Notes: a model not told the origin generated them from the letters alone. A stretch of DNA of 64,000 nt from Pseudomonadota bacterium (GCA_018241725.1 JAFEDI010000067.1:1-64000); one strand, 5' to 3'. Counted from the first letter of the stretch, positions 42,371-51,622 are shown. Made by a program: numbers and translations.

Positions 42371-43341
42371 GCCCGAGAGTTTAACCGCAGCTTGCTTAAG
42401 ACTTCCCTGGCTTCCTCGTCTCGGCCATAAACGAGGCGGAGCAGTAAAGAGAGCCAAGGGGACATGTTGCGTCCCTGCTCATAGCGGCTGCCCCCCGATT
42501 GCGTCATGAACACATTGCCCCAGAACGTCCGCTGGTTAATCCCCAAGCGCTCCCTGAACGCTCTCAGCAACACGCCGTCGGAAGGTCCAAACGGTGGAAG
42601 GGCCTCCTGTCCATGCCGGTCTGGGACGGTACGCAAATCAGTCAGGAATTCGTCGACCTCGACGTCCGACCCGTAGGCCAGGTGCAGCAGGATCCGGACG
42701 ACATCGGGGATGGTACGGCCCGATTCATAACGACTGCCAACGGCCTGCGACACGGAAACGACACCCCAGAACTTTGGCTGCTGTAGCTTCAGACGTTGTC
42801 GGAGTGCTTTGGCCTGTGCGCCGTTTTCAATCAACAGCGGTGGCAACGGCCGGCCGATATCCTCCTCCTCCTCGATCTCCTCCCCCACGAACTCGGCCAG
42901 TTCATTGAGGGAAACCACGTCGTCCGCCGCGTCCGCCTCAAGCAACTCGACATCCTCCGCGCAGTAGGCCGGCACGCAGCAGCAGAGCAACTGGAGCGAC
43001 TGGAGACCATGAGCCTCGATGTAATGCACCGTGCCCGCCGGCACCCCGACCGTGTCGCCTCGCTGAATCTGGATCCGATTCTCACCGACCGTCATCCAGC
43101 CCCGTCCCTCGGTAACGTGATAGACCTTCTCGGCCTGCTGGTGACGATGCCGAAGGGTACGTTTTCCCGAGGGGATGAGGATACCGACCAGGCTCTGGGA
43201 CTGGATGCCGTGCGCGACCGGGTGCATCAGTTCGCGGACCAGCGCGCCGTCCTTGGCCCGGTAACCCGTGCTTCCTTCGTAGTCTTGCGTCAGCGGAAGC
43301 GTTTTGGTCGCCCTGCTCCTGCCCCTGCCACGCCGCGTCAT
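42349..43341 (-). CDS. Cupin-domain regulator with two HTH-like repeats
   Basis: A protein of about 330 residues (start MTRRGRGRSRATK; a longer frame goes upstream). A cupin is visible at about 50-120: GKRTLRHRHQQAEKVYHVTE and GDTVGVPAGTVHYIEAH. After an acidic linker (EFVGEEIEEEEDIG) two similar helix-turn-helix-like units follow: RQRLKLQQPKFWGVVSVSQA with SRYESGRTIP, and RERLGINQRTFWGNVFMTQS with SRYEQGRNMS. The SRYExGR phrase resembles the end of XRE helices. It is probably a transcription factor that senses a small ligand through the cupin. Its stop overlaps the truncated endonuclease copy. Confidence 0.75.
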   Translation of the reverse strand: MTRRGRGRSRATKTLPLTQDYEGSTGYRAKDGALVRELMHPVAHGIQSQSLVGILIPSGKRTLRHRHQQAEKVYHVTEGRGWMTVGENRIQIQRGDTVGVPAGTVHYIEAHGLQSLQLLCCCVPAYCAEDVELLEADAADDVVSLNELAEFVGEEIEEEEDIGRPLPPLLIENGAQAKALRQRLKLQQPKFWGVVSVSQAVGSRYESGRTIPDVVRILLHLAYGSDVEVDEFLTDLRTVPDRHGQEALPPFGPSDGVLLRAFRERLGINQRTFWGNVFMTQSGGSRYEQGRNMSPWLSLLLRLVYGRDEEAREVLSKLRLNSRACVTSSC

Positions 43342-43451
43342 ACCCTGTGCGCCCCCATCGATGCCTCTACTCGCCAATGCAGATCGGCACACAGGGTATT
43401 CCGTTATCGTAATTAGCTCAATGCGAGTGACCGCACCACATACTTCATCTG

Positions 43452-43610
43452 GTTCAGCGAAGTCGCTCTCTTTGAAACGAGTGTCACTCCGACGACATCC
43501 CAAATCGTGACGCGCTCGGCCTCGCTTAAATGACGTCGCACCCTACCGGCAGCAACTGCCGCGCAGAACTTCATACTTCAACTAGGTCGCTCTTAGGGAG
43601 CGAGTGTCAC
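43452..43610 (-). repeat. Two decayed CRISPR repeats outside the main array
   Basis: Positions 43452-43487 match the array repeat at 28 of 36 bases (GTTCAGCGAAGTCGCTC ... ACGAGTGTCAC). Positions 43576-43610 form a second copy with one base missing (CTTCAACTAGGTCGCTC ... GCGAGTGTCAC). They are separated from the first decayed repeats of the main array by the ParA-like and RelA/SpoT-like genes. The spacing between the two is not one normal unit, so material has been lost. The rest of 43342-43858 holds no gene and must include the ParA promoter. Confidence 0.82.
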
Positions 43611-43858
43611 TGTGTTTTCCCATAAGCCCTCCACGGACTCCGGTCAAAACCAACTGCGAGCCGGCGACCAAAACAGGAATAGACATTATGCCTAATAGCC
43701 CATAAGCGGTAGTTCGGAACTGATTGACTGTGTTCTTGATGAGCGCGTACGCGCTTGCGTGAAATACTGCGCAAGGCTCAAACGGAAGACCCGATAATGG
43801 AACACTGGCATCCCGATGGCGGGATGTATGCTAATGCCCTGAACCATAGGAGCGCGAC

Positions 43859-44956
43859 GTGAAAACCATCTCAGTGTTCAATAACAAGGGAGGCGTAGGC
43901 AAAACTACCTTGACCTTCCACCTTGCGCATGCACTCGCGGAGCAAGACTACCGCACGCTTCTGATTGACCTCGACCCCCAGTGCAACCTGACCATCTATG
44001 GCATGGATCAGGACGTGCTGCACGACATCTGGAAGGCAGAGGACGACTTCGTAGCCGACTTCAAGGCGTCCCAGCAAAAGTTAACCTCGAATGCCTTTAG
44101 CGCGCTGATCAGCCAGACGCGCTCCATCCATTTCTTGCTTAAACCTGTCGAGGACGGCGTCGACGACCTTCCGAGCCTACCGCCGCCTCGCAAGTTGGCG
44201 AACAACCTGGACCTAATTCCAGGAAGATTAACCATGCACCTCTACGAGGACGCTGTTGCCCGTCGCTGGAGCGAGGTCTACCAAGGCGACCCCCTGGCGG
44301 TCAGAACGGCAACCCGGCCACGTGAGCTGGCTATTGCCTACGCGAAGCATTTCGGCTACGACTTCGTGATCATGGACACATCGCCCAGCCTAGGCACTTT
44401 GAACCGGCTGATCATATCGACCACCGACGGCTTTCTGATCCCCTGCATGCCGGACATGTTCTCCCTGTACGGTATCCGCAATATCGGAAACGCGCTGGCT
44501 GTCTGGAAGAAGCAGTTCGACACCATCTACCACCTACTGTCCAACGAGAAGCGCACGTTGTTCCCCAAGAACTTCGTGCGCCTGCTCGGCTTCACCATAT
44601 ACAACGCGAAGCGGTACTCGGGCGCCTCCAGGTGGGACTTGGCCCAGGCGCACTTCAATTACGCGATGCAGATTCCTCAAGCAATCGCAGATTTCATCCC
44701 CGAGGCGGTGCGAGACCACCTCGACCGGTCAGTCTGGTCTCATCCCATCGGTGACACCGCCATCATGCACACGCACAACACCATGCCCACCATGGCGCAG
44801 AAGTACCACTGCCCGATGTGGCAGGTTCCCAACGCACAATTGGAGCCGGAGGATAATTCCACGGTCAGCGGCAACCGAGGTCTCTACCAAGCAACACAAG
44901 GTCGGTACCACGACTTCGCCGAAGACCTCTTAAGCCGCCTAACCTCCTTGACGTGA
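43859..44956 (+). CDS. ParA-like P-loop ATPase
   Basis: A 365-residue ATPase of the ParA/MinD group. GTG start with AGGAG seven bases upstream. The deviant Walker A is FNNKGGVGKTTLTFHLAHAL (about 7-26) with the signature Lys, switch I is DLDPQCNLT (about 38-46) and Walker B-like VIMDTSPSLGTLNRLII is at about 171-187. It is longer than plain ParA (about 260), with extra sequence around 60-110 and in the C-terminal third. No ParB gene or partition site is seen. The downstream gene, 10 bp away, encodes a RelA/SpoT-domain protein, so the pair probably forms one system, perhaps an abortive defence or toxin module. That role is inferred. Confidence 0.88.
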   Translation: MKTISVFNNKGGVGKTTLTFHLAHALAEQDYRTLLIDLDPQCNLTIYGMDQDVLHDIWKAEDDFVADFKASQQKLTSNAFSALISQTRSIHFLLKPVEDGVDDLPSLPPPRKLANNLDLIPGRLTMHLYEDAVARRWSEVYQGDPLAVRTATRPRELAIAYAKHFGYDFVIMDTSPSLGTLNRLIISTTDGFLIPCMPDMFSLYGIRNIGNALAVWKKQFDTIYHLLSNEKRTLFPKNFVRLLGFTIYNAKRYSGASRWDLAQAHFNYAMQIPQAIADFIPEAVRDHLDRSVWSHPIGDTAIMHTHNTMPTMAQKYHCPMWQVPNAQLEPEDNSTVSGNRGLYQATQGRYHDFAEDLLSRLTSLT

Positions 44957-44966
44957 AGGTAAGGCC

Positions 44967-45647
44967 ATGTCTGAGCAACACGACGCCGACCTAGCTCTCG
45001 CCGCGTTCGAGGAACGCCGTCATGAGCTCTCGATCTTCATGAAGGGGATCGAGGGGTGGTTCTCGAGCCACCCGAAGCTAACGGGCGGTTCCACCCCCAC
45101 CGTGCATTCAGTCAAGTCTCGGATCAAGGACTCAGGTCACCTGAGGGAAAAGATCGTCCGGAAGCAGGTGGGCGGCGACCCCATCACCGCCGAGAACCTA
45201 TTCACTCGCGTCACCGATCTCGCTGGCGTCCGTGTGCTGCACCTGTACCAGGAGCAGGCACGGGTCATCCACAACGCGATCATCGACAAAGTGGAGAAGC
45301 AGCGCGACTGGGTGTTCAACGAGGCACCGAAGGCCTACACCTGGGACCCTGAGGCACAGGGTTTTTTTACGGACATGGGGCTAGAGGTGCACGTGAAGGA
45401 CAGCTTTTACACCAGCGTTCATTACCTAGTGCGGCCACGCACCGACTCGCCGCACTGCTGCGAAATCCAAGTGCGAACGCTCTTCGAGGAGATCTGGGGA
45501 GAGGTTGACCACACACTGAACTACCCGAACCCTACCGACAATGTTGCATGCCGTGAGCAACTCCGTGTGCTGACAAAGGTTGTTGGCGCTGGCAGCCGCC
45601 TCGTCGACGCGATCTTCCGCACGGCAGCAAGCACTAGTGCTAGGTAG
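44967..45647 (+). CDS. RelA/SpoT-domain (small alarmone synthetase-like) protein
   Basis: A 226-residue single-domain nucleotidyltransferase-like protein. RelA/SpoT family features include the basic VHSVKSRIKDSGHLREKIVR (about 49-68), the acidic/strand motif VTDLAGVRVLHLYQEQ (about 87-102), YTSVHYLVRP (about 149-158) and EIQVRTLFEEIWGEVDHTLN (about 168-187). There is no HD hydrolase or TGS domain. It could make (p)ppGpp/(p)ppApp or pyrophosphorylate another target, as toxSAS and CapRel proteins do. It is co-transcribed with the ParA-like ATPase. No separate antitoxin gene is visible. Confidence 0.85.
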   Translation: MSEQHDADLALAAFEERRHELSIFMKGIEGWFSSHPKLTGGSTPTVHSVKSRIKDSGHLREKIVRKQVGGDPITAENLFTRVTDLAGVRVLHLYQEQARVIHNAIIDKVEKQRDWVFNEAPKAYTWDPEAQGFFTDMGLEVHVKDSFYTSVHYLVRPRTDSPHCCEIQVRTLFEEIWGEVDHTLNYPNPTDNVACREQLRVLTKVVGAGSRLVDAIFRTAASTSAR

Positions 45648-45858
45648 CGGCTGGACTCCAAAGGTATTCAAGCCGCCTTCGGATTACCCGGCTCAATGCG
45701 GCTGAGTAGTCTGATTCAGCGACGGACCACTTCGTTGTCTTCCGATTGTCTGCAATGGGTCGAAAAGTGATGACCAGTGCCCACGTGGGAAGGCAAACAA
45801 CAGAAATCCGCAACGTATGTCACACGACTACACGCCGGGCAATGACGATCTGCAGCAG

Positions 45859-46701
45859 CGTCAACGAGATCGCTCCCTACGGAGCGAATGCTGCTGATGG
45901 ACGACTCCGGTGGCAGCGGCGATATGTGACTTCAACGAAGTCGCTCCAACGGAGCGAGCGTCACGTCGAGCTCGGCAGATTGGAGCGAGCGCCCAGCGAT
46001 GCTCCAACAAACGCACTCCCTACGGAGCAGGCACCACAGAGAGGAACCATACCATGTAACGAAAAGCGCAACGGCATGATTCGCTACTGGTAGCTTCAAC
46101 GAGCACTCCCTCAGGAGCGAGTGTCACACACCCATGGCTGCTCTTATGCGGGCGCGTTAATGCTTCAACGAGGTCGCTCCCTAAAGAGCGCAGTACCGCC
46201 AGATCAGCGAGAGCGCAATCCAGCGCCTCGGCCAATTTCAACGAAGTCGCTCCCCGTGGAGCGTAATGTCACCGCATAGGAGTAGTGCCAGCGTCCTTGG
46301 CTACTGCTCGTCAGCGGAATCGTCCGTGTGGCGCGAGTACCCCCTGCTACCTGTTCCTTCTGCAACTGATCGACCTACTTCAATGAAGTCGCCCCCTTCT
46401 GAGCGAATGCCACTTCAGGATGGCGTCCATCGTGGCCGGGCGGAGGCCCCTTCAACGCAGTCGCTCCTTGCAGAGCGGAGTGCCACGGCCGGATCGGGGA
46501 GCCATCTGATCGAGCACGGTACTTCAACGAAGTCGCGCCCCCCGGAGCGAATGCCACTCAAGAGCAATCAAGGGCGGAACTGGCATCCGGGTGCTTCAAC
46601 GAAGTCACTCCCTCTGGAGCGAGTGTCACGGGCGCCGGCCGCACTGGGCCCCGACCGAACCGCTGCTTCAACGAAGGCGCTCCCTCTAGAGCGAGTGCCA
46701 C
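45859..46701 (-). CRISPR. Degenerate distal part of the CRISPR array
   Basis: About twelve decayed repeats continue the array to the left with roughly 71-73 bp periodicity. They start near 45859, 45930, 46002, 46094, 46163, 46236, 46306 (barely recognisable), 46378, 46450, 46522, 46594 and 46666. Substitutions are mostly in the loop and at the GAGTGCCAC end (for example GAGTGTCAC), and become more frequent leftwards. The interval 46002-46094 carries about 20 extra bases. Decay at one end marks the trailer, far from the leader. No gene is recognised in 45648-45858. Confidence 0.85.
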
Positions 46702-46737
46702 GACGCCCGATTGCGCCTGTTGCACGAACCACGCTTC

Positions 46738-47640
46738 CCTTCAACGAAGTCGCTCCCTCCGGAGCGAGTGCCACTCAGGCCAATTTCGACGTTGGCGTGT
46801 TTCGCCATCCTTCAACGAAGTCGCTCCCTCCGGAGCGAGTGCCACCACGGCACCTGCTGCTGATGACACGGGATGGGGACCTTCAACGAAGTCGCTCCCT
46901 CCGGAGCGAGTGCCACGGGTGAATGACCAATACATCGGCACCGCCAAGCCCTTCTCCCTTCAACGAAGTCGCTCCCTCTGGAGCGAGTGCCACGGCCCAG
47001 ATGGCGTCTAAGGGTACGGTATCAATGCCTTCAACGAAGTCGCTCCCTCCGGAGCGAGTGCCACTTGATAAACCGATCCAACCGCCTCGCGGCCGTCCGC
47101 CTTCAACGAAGTCGCTCCCTCCGGAGCGAGTGCCACTGTGCGTCTCGCCGCAGTCGTGACAGGCCGCGTACCTTCAACGAAGTCGCTCCCTCCGGAGCGA
47201 GTGCCACCCGCAAATCGCGCCCACGACGCCAGATGGCACCTTCCTTCAACGAAGTCGCTCCCTCCGGAGCGAGTGCCACTACCGCGAGTTTGAGCACGAG
47301 GCCCGCGCGATGATCCTTCAACGAAGTCGCTCCCTCCGGAGCGAGTGCCACGTCGCTGGTTGATGTACGTCAGCGGTCCAGGCGTCCTTCAACGAAGTCG
47401 CTCCCTCCGGAGCGAGTGCCACCTTCCGTCAGACCCCGTTGGAACCTTATACCAAGTACCTTCAACGAAGTCGCTCCCTCCGGAGCGAGTGCCACTCAAG
47501 ATAGCAAGAGTTTTGGGCGTGTCATTATCACCTTCAACGAAGTCGCTCCCTCCGGAGCGAGTGCCACCTCATCCAGCGTGACCGGCTCTTCAGCACCGAC
47601 CAGCCTTCAACGAAGTCGCTCCCTCCGGAGCGAGTGCCAC
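46738..47640 (-). CRISPR. CRISPR array, 13 well-conserved repeats (type I-G)
   Basis: Thirteen 37-nt repeats, in plus-strand form beginning CCTTCAACGAAGTCGC and ending GGAGCGAGTGCCAC, start at 46738, 46809, 46880, 46957, 47028, 47100, 47171, 47243, 47315, 47386, 47459, 47531 and 47604. All but the copy at 46957 (one base) are identical. Twelve spacers of 34-36 nt, with one of 40 nt (46917-46956). Each repeat can form a 6-bp hairpin CGCTCC/GGAGCG with a 4-nt loop. The intact end faces the cas genes, and on the minus strand the repeat ends in GTTGAAGG, like the usual crRNA 5' handle, so transcription leftward from a leader at about 47.65-47.9 kb is likely. Confidence 0.97.
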
Positions 47641-48139
47641 TCTTCAGCCGGTCCCGATTGATTCGCATGCCGGACTCCCCGGCACTGCGCGAACCCCTCG
47701 CATACGTCCATCGCCTTCACGATCCGGCTCCAGCCACCCCCATAGAATCAATGCCCTGACCCCGCGCGAACCTCCCGGCCTCGCGCCGTCCACTTGAGGT
47801 TCGCGCAGATCCCCGACGGGCCGGCTTTCCATCACACCCGATTGTCAGCCCTTTCAGCGCCCTCTGGAATCCCCTTCACCCCGGAAACTGCTGTTCCACC
47901 CTTCCGCCGCGATCTTCACCACCGCCCCGATCCCAGGCAGCCTCACAGACCCCGTTACTACCCCGTTACTTTCCACGATCGGGGGGAAGGATGCCCACAG
48001 GGTGCCCCCGCCTCGCAAAATCGCGCCACGGCCCTGTATTCGCATTTTTAACATTCTGGGTGCCCGCGGGCGGTCCACATCGTTCCGGGCCGTGGCTATA
48101 CTCGCTCCGGATATACGATTCGACTATTCGGGGCCCCGG
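47641..48139. promoter_or_regulatory. Probable CRISPR leader and divergent cas promoter region
   Basis: This gap lies between the conserved array end and the Cas3 start. It should hold the leader with the array promoter (minus strand) and the cas operon promoter (plus strand). It is unusually GC-rich for a leader. The short direct repeat CGTTACTACCCCGTTACTTT at 47953-47972 and the following palindrome-like ATCGGGGGGAAGG are the only distinctive elements seen. A GTG at 48002 could extend the Cas3 frame by 46 residues. Confidence 0.6.
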
Positions 48140-51100
48140 ATGCTGGACGCACTGTTTCGCGAGCTGTTTGACGCCGCACCCAACGCCTGGCAACGGGCTG
48201 CCCACGCATCCTTCGTGGCCGGTACCCTGCCTCCGTTCATCAAGGTGCCGACCGCCGGTGGCAAGACCGCCGTGCTGGCGATCTTCCTGGCGGCGTTGGC
48301 CACCCAGGCCCAGAGCGGCGCCCTCACCCTGCCTCGTCGCCTGGTCCTGGTCGTCAACCGGCGCGCACTCGTCGATCAGGCCAGCGGGCTCGCCGAACGC
48401 CTGGCCGAGATCGTTTCTTCAGGGGCCGTTCCCGGCCTCCGCGAGGTCTTGGCGAGTCTCTCGTCCCGCGGCACTCCGCTGGCCGTGTCCACGCTGCGCG
48501 GCGCCCTTGCCGATAACGGCGACTGGAGCCTCGACCCGGCCACGCCGGCCTTGATCCTCGGCACCCCGGACATGATCGGTAGCCGCCTGCTGTTCCGCGG
48601 GTATGGCCTCGGCCTCTCGCGTGCAGCCACACAGGCCGGCCTGCTCGGCATCGATACGTTAATTGTTCACGACGAAGCCCACCTGGCACCGGCCTTCTCC
48701 GGCGTGCTGCGGGAAATCGAGCGACTCGCCCGGCCCAGCGCCGCCGCCGTTGGCCGTCCGCCGCTGCAGGTCATCGAGATGACCGCGACCTTGCCGCCGC
48801 AGGCGGACCACGCCTGCGCCCTTGTCGGCTCCGTCGCGGACGACCCGGTGCTGGCGAAACGCATGGGGGCGCCGAAGTGGCTGACGCTTCAGACCGTGAC
48901 TTCGGGCGCTCCAAAGGGCAAGCCCGCCTCCCTGGTAGTCCAGGTCCTGGTAGAACACGCCCTCACCTATGCCAACGCGGCGCGGGCGGTGGCCCTCTTC
49001 GTCAGCCGGCCGGACGATGCGGCGCGGATCGCCGAGCGCCTGGTGAAGGGTGGCGTGCCCGTGGAACGCATCGCGCTGCTGACCGGAACCCTCCGCGCCT
49101 GGGAGCGGGAACAGCTGACCCGCTCCGAAGCCTTCCAGCGCTTCTCGCCAACACGGACCGATGAAACGGGCCCCACGGCCTATTTCATCTGTACCTCGGC
49201 CGGCGAGATCGGTCTCGACATCGATGCCGATGTAGGGCTGATGGACCTGGTCACCCTGGATCGTTTCATCCAGCGAGCTGGCCGTGTGAATCGCCGCGGT
49301 CTGCACGTCGGCGAGGTCGTGCTCTTTCATGCGGGCGGCACCGAATGGAGCGAACCGCTGCAGGCCTTGTGCGCCCGGACGCTGTCCCTGCTGGAGGAAC
49401 TGGACCTCCAGGCCGTCGGCCGCGATGTGAGCCCGCTCGCGCTGTCCCGTCTCACCGACGATCCGCGCTATGGGGAAGCCGTACCACCCGCTCCACCGCG
49501 CCGCTCCCTGGAGCCGGCCATTCTCACCCAATGGGCCATGACGTCCCTGCGGCTCGACGCGCTGCGGGTGCCGGCACCGGATCTCTTCCTGCACGGTCTC
49601 GACGACGAGGACCGGGACGTGGAGCTCGTGTGGCGAGACTTTCCCAATGACGCCGCACGGCTCGCCGACTGGTTCGAGGCCTGGCCGGTGCTCCGCCAGG
49701 AACGGGCTCGGCTCCCGATCTACCAAGCGCGGGACCTGGTCGAAGTGCTGTGGCAGCGTGCCCAGGGCGACAAGGACACACGGCCGGCCTTCGTGGTGCT
49801 GGATGGCCAGGGCCGCTTGATCGACGACGGCGTCTTCAGCACCCAGGACGCGCTGCACGCCCTCGAGCGACGCGTCCAGCCGGGGCGCACCCTGGTCATT
49901 CGCCCGGATCTGGGCGGGCTCTCCGTCACGGGGCTGCCCGATGCGGCCCAGTCGGCCGTGGTAACGGAGGTGTCCGCCGAAGGACGCGGGCAGGTGCTCA
50001 CCGTTCAGGTCAGTGCGGACGTGGTCGCGGGAGAGGCGACCTGGTCGTACGGTGAGGCGACCGCAACGGAGCTTGCCAGTCTGATGGCGCGCTGCGTGCC
50101 CGGGCACAAGGTGGTCTTCGTCGAGGAGGTGGCGCTGCCCGCCGCGGACCTGGTGGACGAGGATGCCATCGTGAACCGCACGGTCCGGGTCTGGCTGCAG
50201 GCCCGCGCGATCGACGGGCCGGACGCCGGCGATCGCGCTTCGCTGGGCCGCTGCGATCGGCTGCTCTCCGTGCACTTGGATCTGGCCCGCTGGGCCGCCC
50301 AGCGGCTCACCGGGGCCTTGGGCCTCGACGCACCCCTCGCGCATGGCGTCGAAGCGTCGGCGGGTGTCCATGACGTGGGTAAAGACGAGATGCGCTGGCA
50401 GACGGCGCTGGGCAATCCGGATCCGGCCGTGCCCCTCGCCAAGAGCCGACGCACGGCTTTTGACACACGGCTCAATGATGGATATCGCCATGAGCTGGGA
50501 TCGGTGATCCGGCTCGGCGATCAGTTGAGCCCGCTCGCCCGCCACCTCGTCGCCGCCCACCATGGTTGGGCCCGGCCCGGGTTCTCGGACAAGGCCCGGG
50601 AGAAGCCCGGTGCGGCACCGGAGGCCGACCGGATCGCGACGGCCTTCACCCAGTTGAATGCGCAGTACGGCCTGTGGGGGCTCGCCTACCTGGAGGCCCT
50701 GGTCAAGAGCGCAGATGTACTGGCGGAACTGGATGCGGAAGCCCTAATTCCGGCACCCGGCGCCGAGCCCCCATTGGTCGCGGCGCCGGCCGTCATCGTG
50801 TCGCCGCCTGAAGGCGTGATCGACATTCCGGCCGATCCGCGCAACTTTGGGGCGTACCTGGCGGGCTTCGGGCTCTTGAGCCTGCTTGAGGCGGCCCATC
50901 CGGCGTTGAGGGCGCAGTGGACGCCCACTGGCCTGCGCCTCATCGGTGTCGACGACGCGGCGGTGCTGGGCGCCATCGATGCCTTCCTGGGCTTCGAGGT
51001 ACGCCTCGACGACACCGCGCTGCGCCCGGCCCTGGCCGAGGAGAAGTTTCCGCCGCTGCGGCTGCACTTCGCTGACGAGCGCCCGCCCATCCGGATCAAC

Positions 51101-51622
51101 AACTGGTTGCGGCCCGACTTCGAGGAGAAGTCCCACTGGAAGCTGAGCGCCGGGCAGACCGAGGCGGCCGGCATCCTGCGTGGCCTGCAGGCAGCCGCTC
51201 GGCGGTTGCGTCCGTCGCTGACAAGCGCCGCGGATCTGCTGCAGGTCGGCACCACGATGAAGGAGCGCTTCCGCTTCGACGCCGGCACCAGTTGGTCGGC
51301 CCTCGATGCGGGCTTCACCCTCAACGAGGACGAGCGCTTCAGCAGCGTGCGGGTGTTTCTCGAACTGCTGTCGATTCTCGGCGTGCAGTTCGCCTTCGCA
51401 CCACCGGCCGACCAGGAGCCCTTCCGTTACGCAACCTGGACACAGCCCCTCCCCATCGGTCTGTGCCTGCTGGCCGCGAAGGGCCTGCTTCCCACGGCCG
51501 CCGACCATCAGCACCTGATCCCCCGCCGGGTCCCGTCCGGCCAAATGAAAGACGTCTTCACTTCCGAACTCACGCTCGCTCACGAGGTACGCCCATGTCT
51601 GCCGAAGTATTTGATCGTCTGA
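48140..51622 (+). CDS. cas3: Cas3 helicase-nuclease with C-terminal Csb3/Cas8-like domain (type I-G)
   Basis: About 1160 residues (ATG at 48140; GTG at 48002 is an alternative). The helicase comes first: Walker A KVPTAGGKTAV (about 35-45), LIVHDEAHLAPAF (about 174-186), CTSAGEIGLDID (about 350) and motif VI QRAGRVNRRG (about 378-387). A C-terminal HD nuclease follows: GVHDVGKDEMRW (about 740), HELGSVIRLGD and AAHHGWARPGF (to about 815). The last 265 residues, starting IDIPADPRNFGAYLAGFGLL (about 893), are not part of Cas3 and look like the Csb3/Cas8u2 large-subunit family. A native fusion would tie target recognition to cleavage. The frame overlaps csb1 by 28 bp. Confidence 0.9.
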   Translation: MLDALFRELFDAAPNAWQRAAHASFVAGTLPPFIKVPTAGGKTAVLAIFLAALATQAQSGALTLPRRLVLVVNRRALVDQASGLAERLAEIVSSGAVPGLREVLASLSSRGTPLAVSTLRGALADNGDWSLDPATPALILGTPDMIGSRLLFRGYGLGLSRAATQAGLLGIDTLIVHDEAHLAPAFSGVLREIERLARPSAAAVGRPPLQVIEMTATLPPQADHACALVGSVADDPVLAKRMGAPKWLTLQTVTSGAPKGKPASLVVQVLVEHALTYANAARAVALFVSRPDDAARIAERLVKGGVPVERIALLTGTLRAWEREQLTRSEAFQRFSPTRTDETGPTAYFICTSAGEIGLDIDADVGLMDLVTLDRFIQRAGRVNRRGLHVGEVVLFHAGGTEWSEPLQALCARTLSLLEELDLQAVGRDVSPLALSRLTDDPRYGEAVPPAPPRRSLEPAILTQWAMTSLRLDALRVPAPDLFLHGLDDEDRDVELVWRDFPNDAARLADWFEAWPVLRQERARLPIYQARDLVEVLWQRAQGDKDTRPAFVVLDGQGRLIDDGVFSTQDALHALERRVQPGRTLVIRPDLGGLSVTGLPDAAQSAVVTEVSAEGRGQVLTVQVSADVVAGEATWSYGEATATELASLMARCVPGHKVVFVEEVALPAADLVDEDAIVNRTVRVWLQARAIDGPDAGDRASLGRCDRLLSVHLDLARWAAQRLTGALGLDAPLAHGVEASAGVHDVGKDEMRWQTALGNPDPAVPLAKSRRTAFDTRLNDGYRHELGSVIRLGDQLSPLARHLVAAHHGWARPGFSDKAREKPGAAPEADRIATAFTQLNAQYGLWGLAYLEALVKSADVLAELDAEALIPAPGAEPPLVAAPAVIVSPPEGVIDIPADPRNFGAYLAGFGLLSLLEAAHPALRAQWTPTGLRLIGVDDAAVLGAIDAFLGFEVRLDDTALRPALAEEKFPPLRLHFADERPPIRINNWLRPDFEEKSHWKLSAGQTEAAGILRGLQAAARRLRPSLTSAADLLQVGTTMKERFRFDAGTSWSALDAGFTLNEDERFSSVRVFLELLSILGVQFAFAPPADQEPFRYATWTQPLPIGLCLLAAKGLLPTAADHQHLIPRRVPSGQMKDVFTSELTLAHEVRPCLPKYLIV

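Larger units (their letters stand above)
41129..42407. repeat. Direct repeat of about 255 bp flanking an AT-rich segment
   Basis: Copy 1 is 41129-41385 and copy 2 is 42150-42407. Both contain the start of the endonuclease gene and the terminal codons of the regulator gene (AGAGTTTAACCGCAGCTTG). Identity is high, with substitutions scattered along it. Between the copies lie about 760 bp of different, AT-richer DNA with one small ORF. In 41386-41811 no gene was recognised. Confidence 0.85.

Noticed and set aside
43859-45647. A plasmid partition locus (ParAB)
   Set aside because: There is a ParA-like ATPase but no ParB, no replication gene and no iteron array. The partner is a RelA/SpoT-domain protein.
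46266-47661. Long open frames across the CRISPR array coding for peptides that repeat SLRSECH or FNEVAPSGASAT
   Set aside because: They arise from reading through the 37-nt repeats in three frames. No start signal or codon pattern supports translation.
48659-50563. A 634-codon minus-strand frame opposite cas3
   Set aside because: It is an antisense artefact of GC-rich codons; the plus-strand frame carries all Cas3 motifs.
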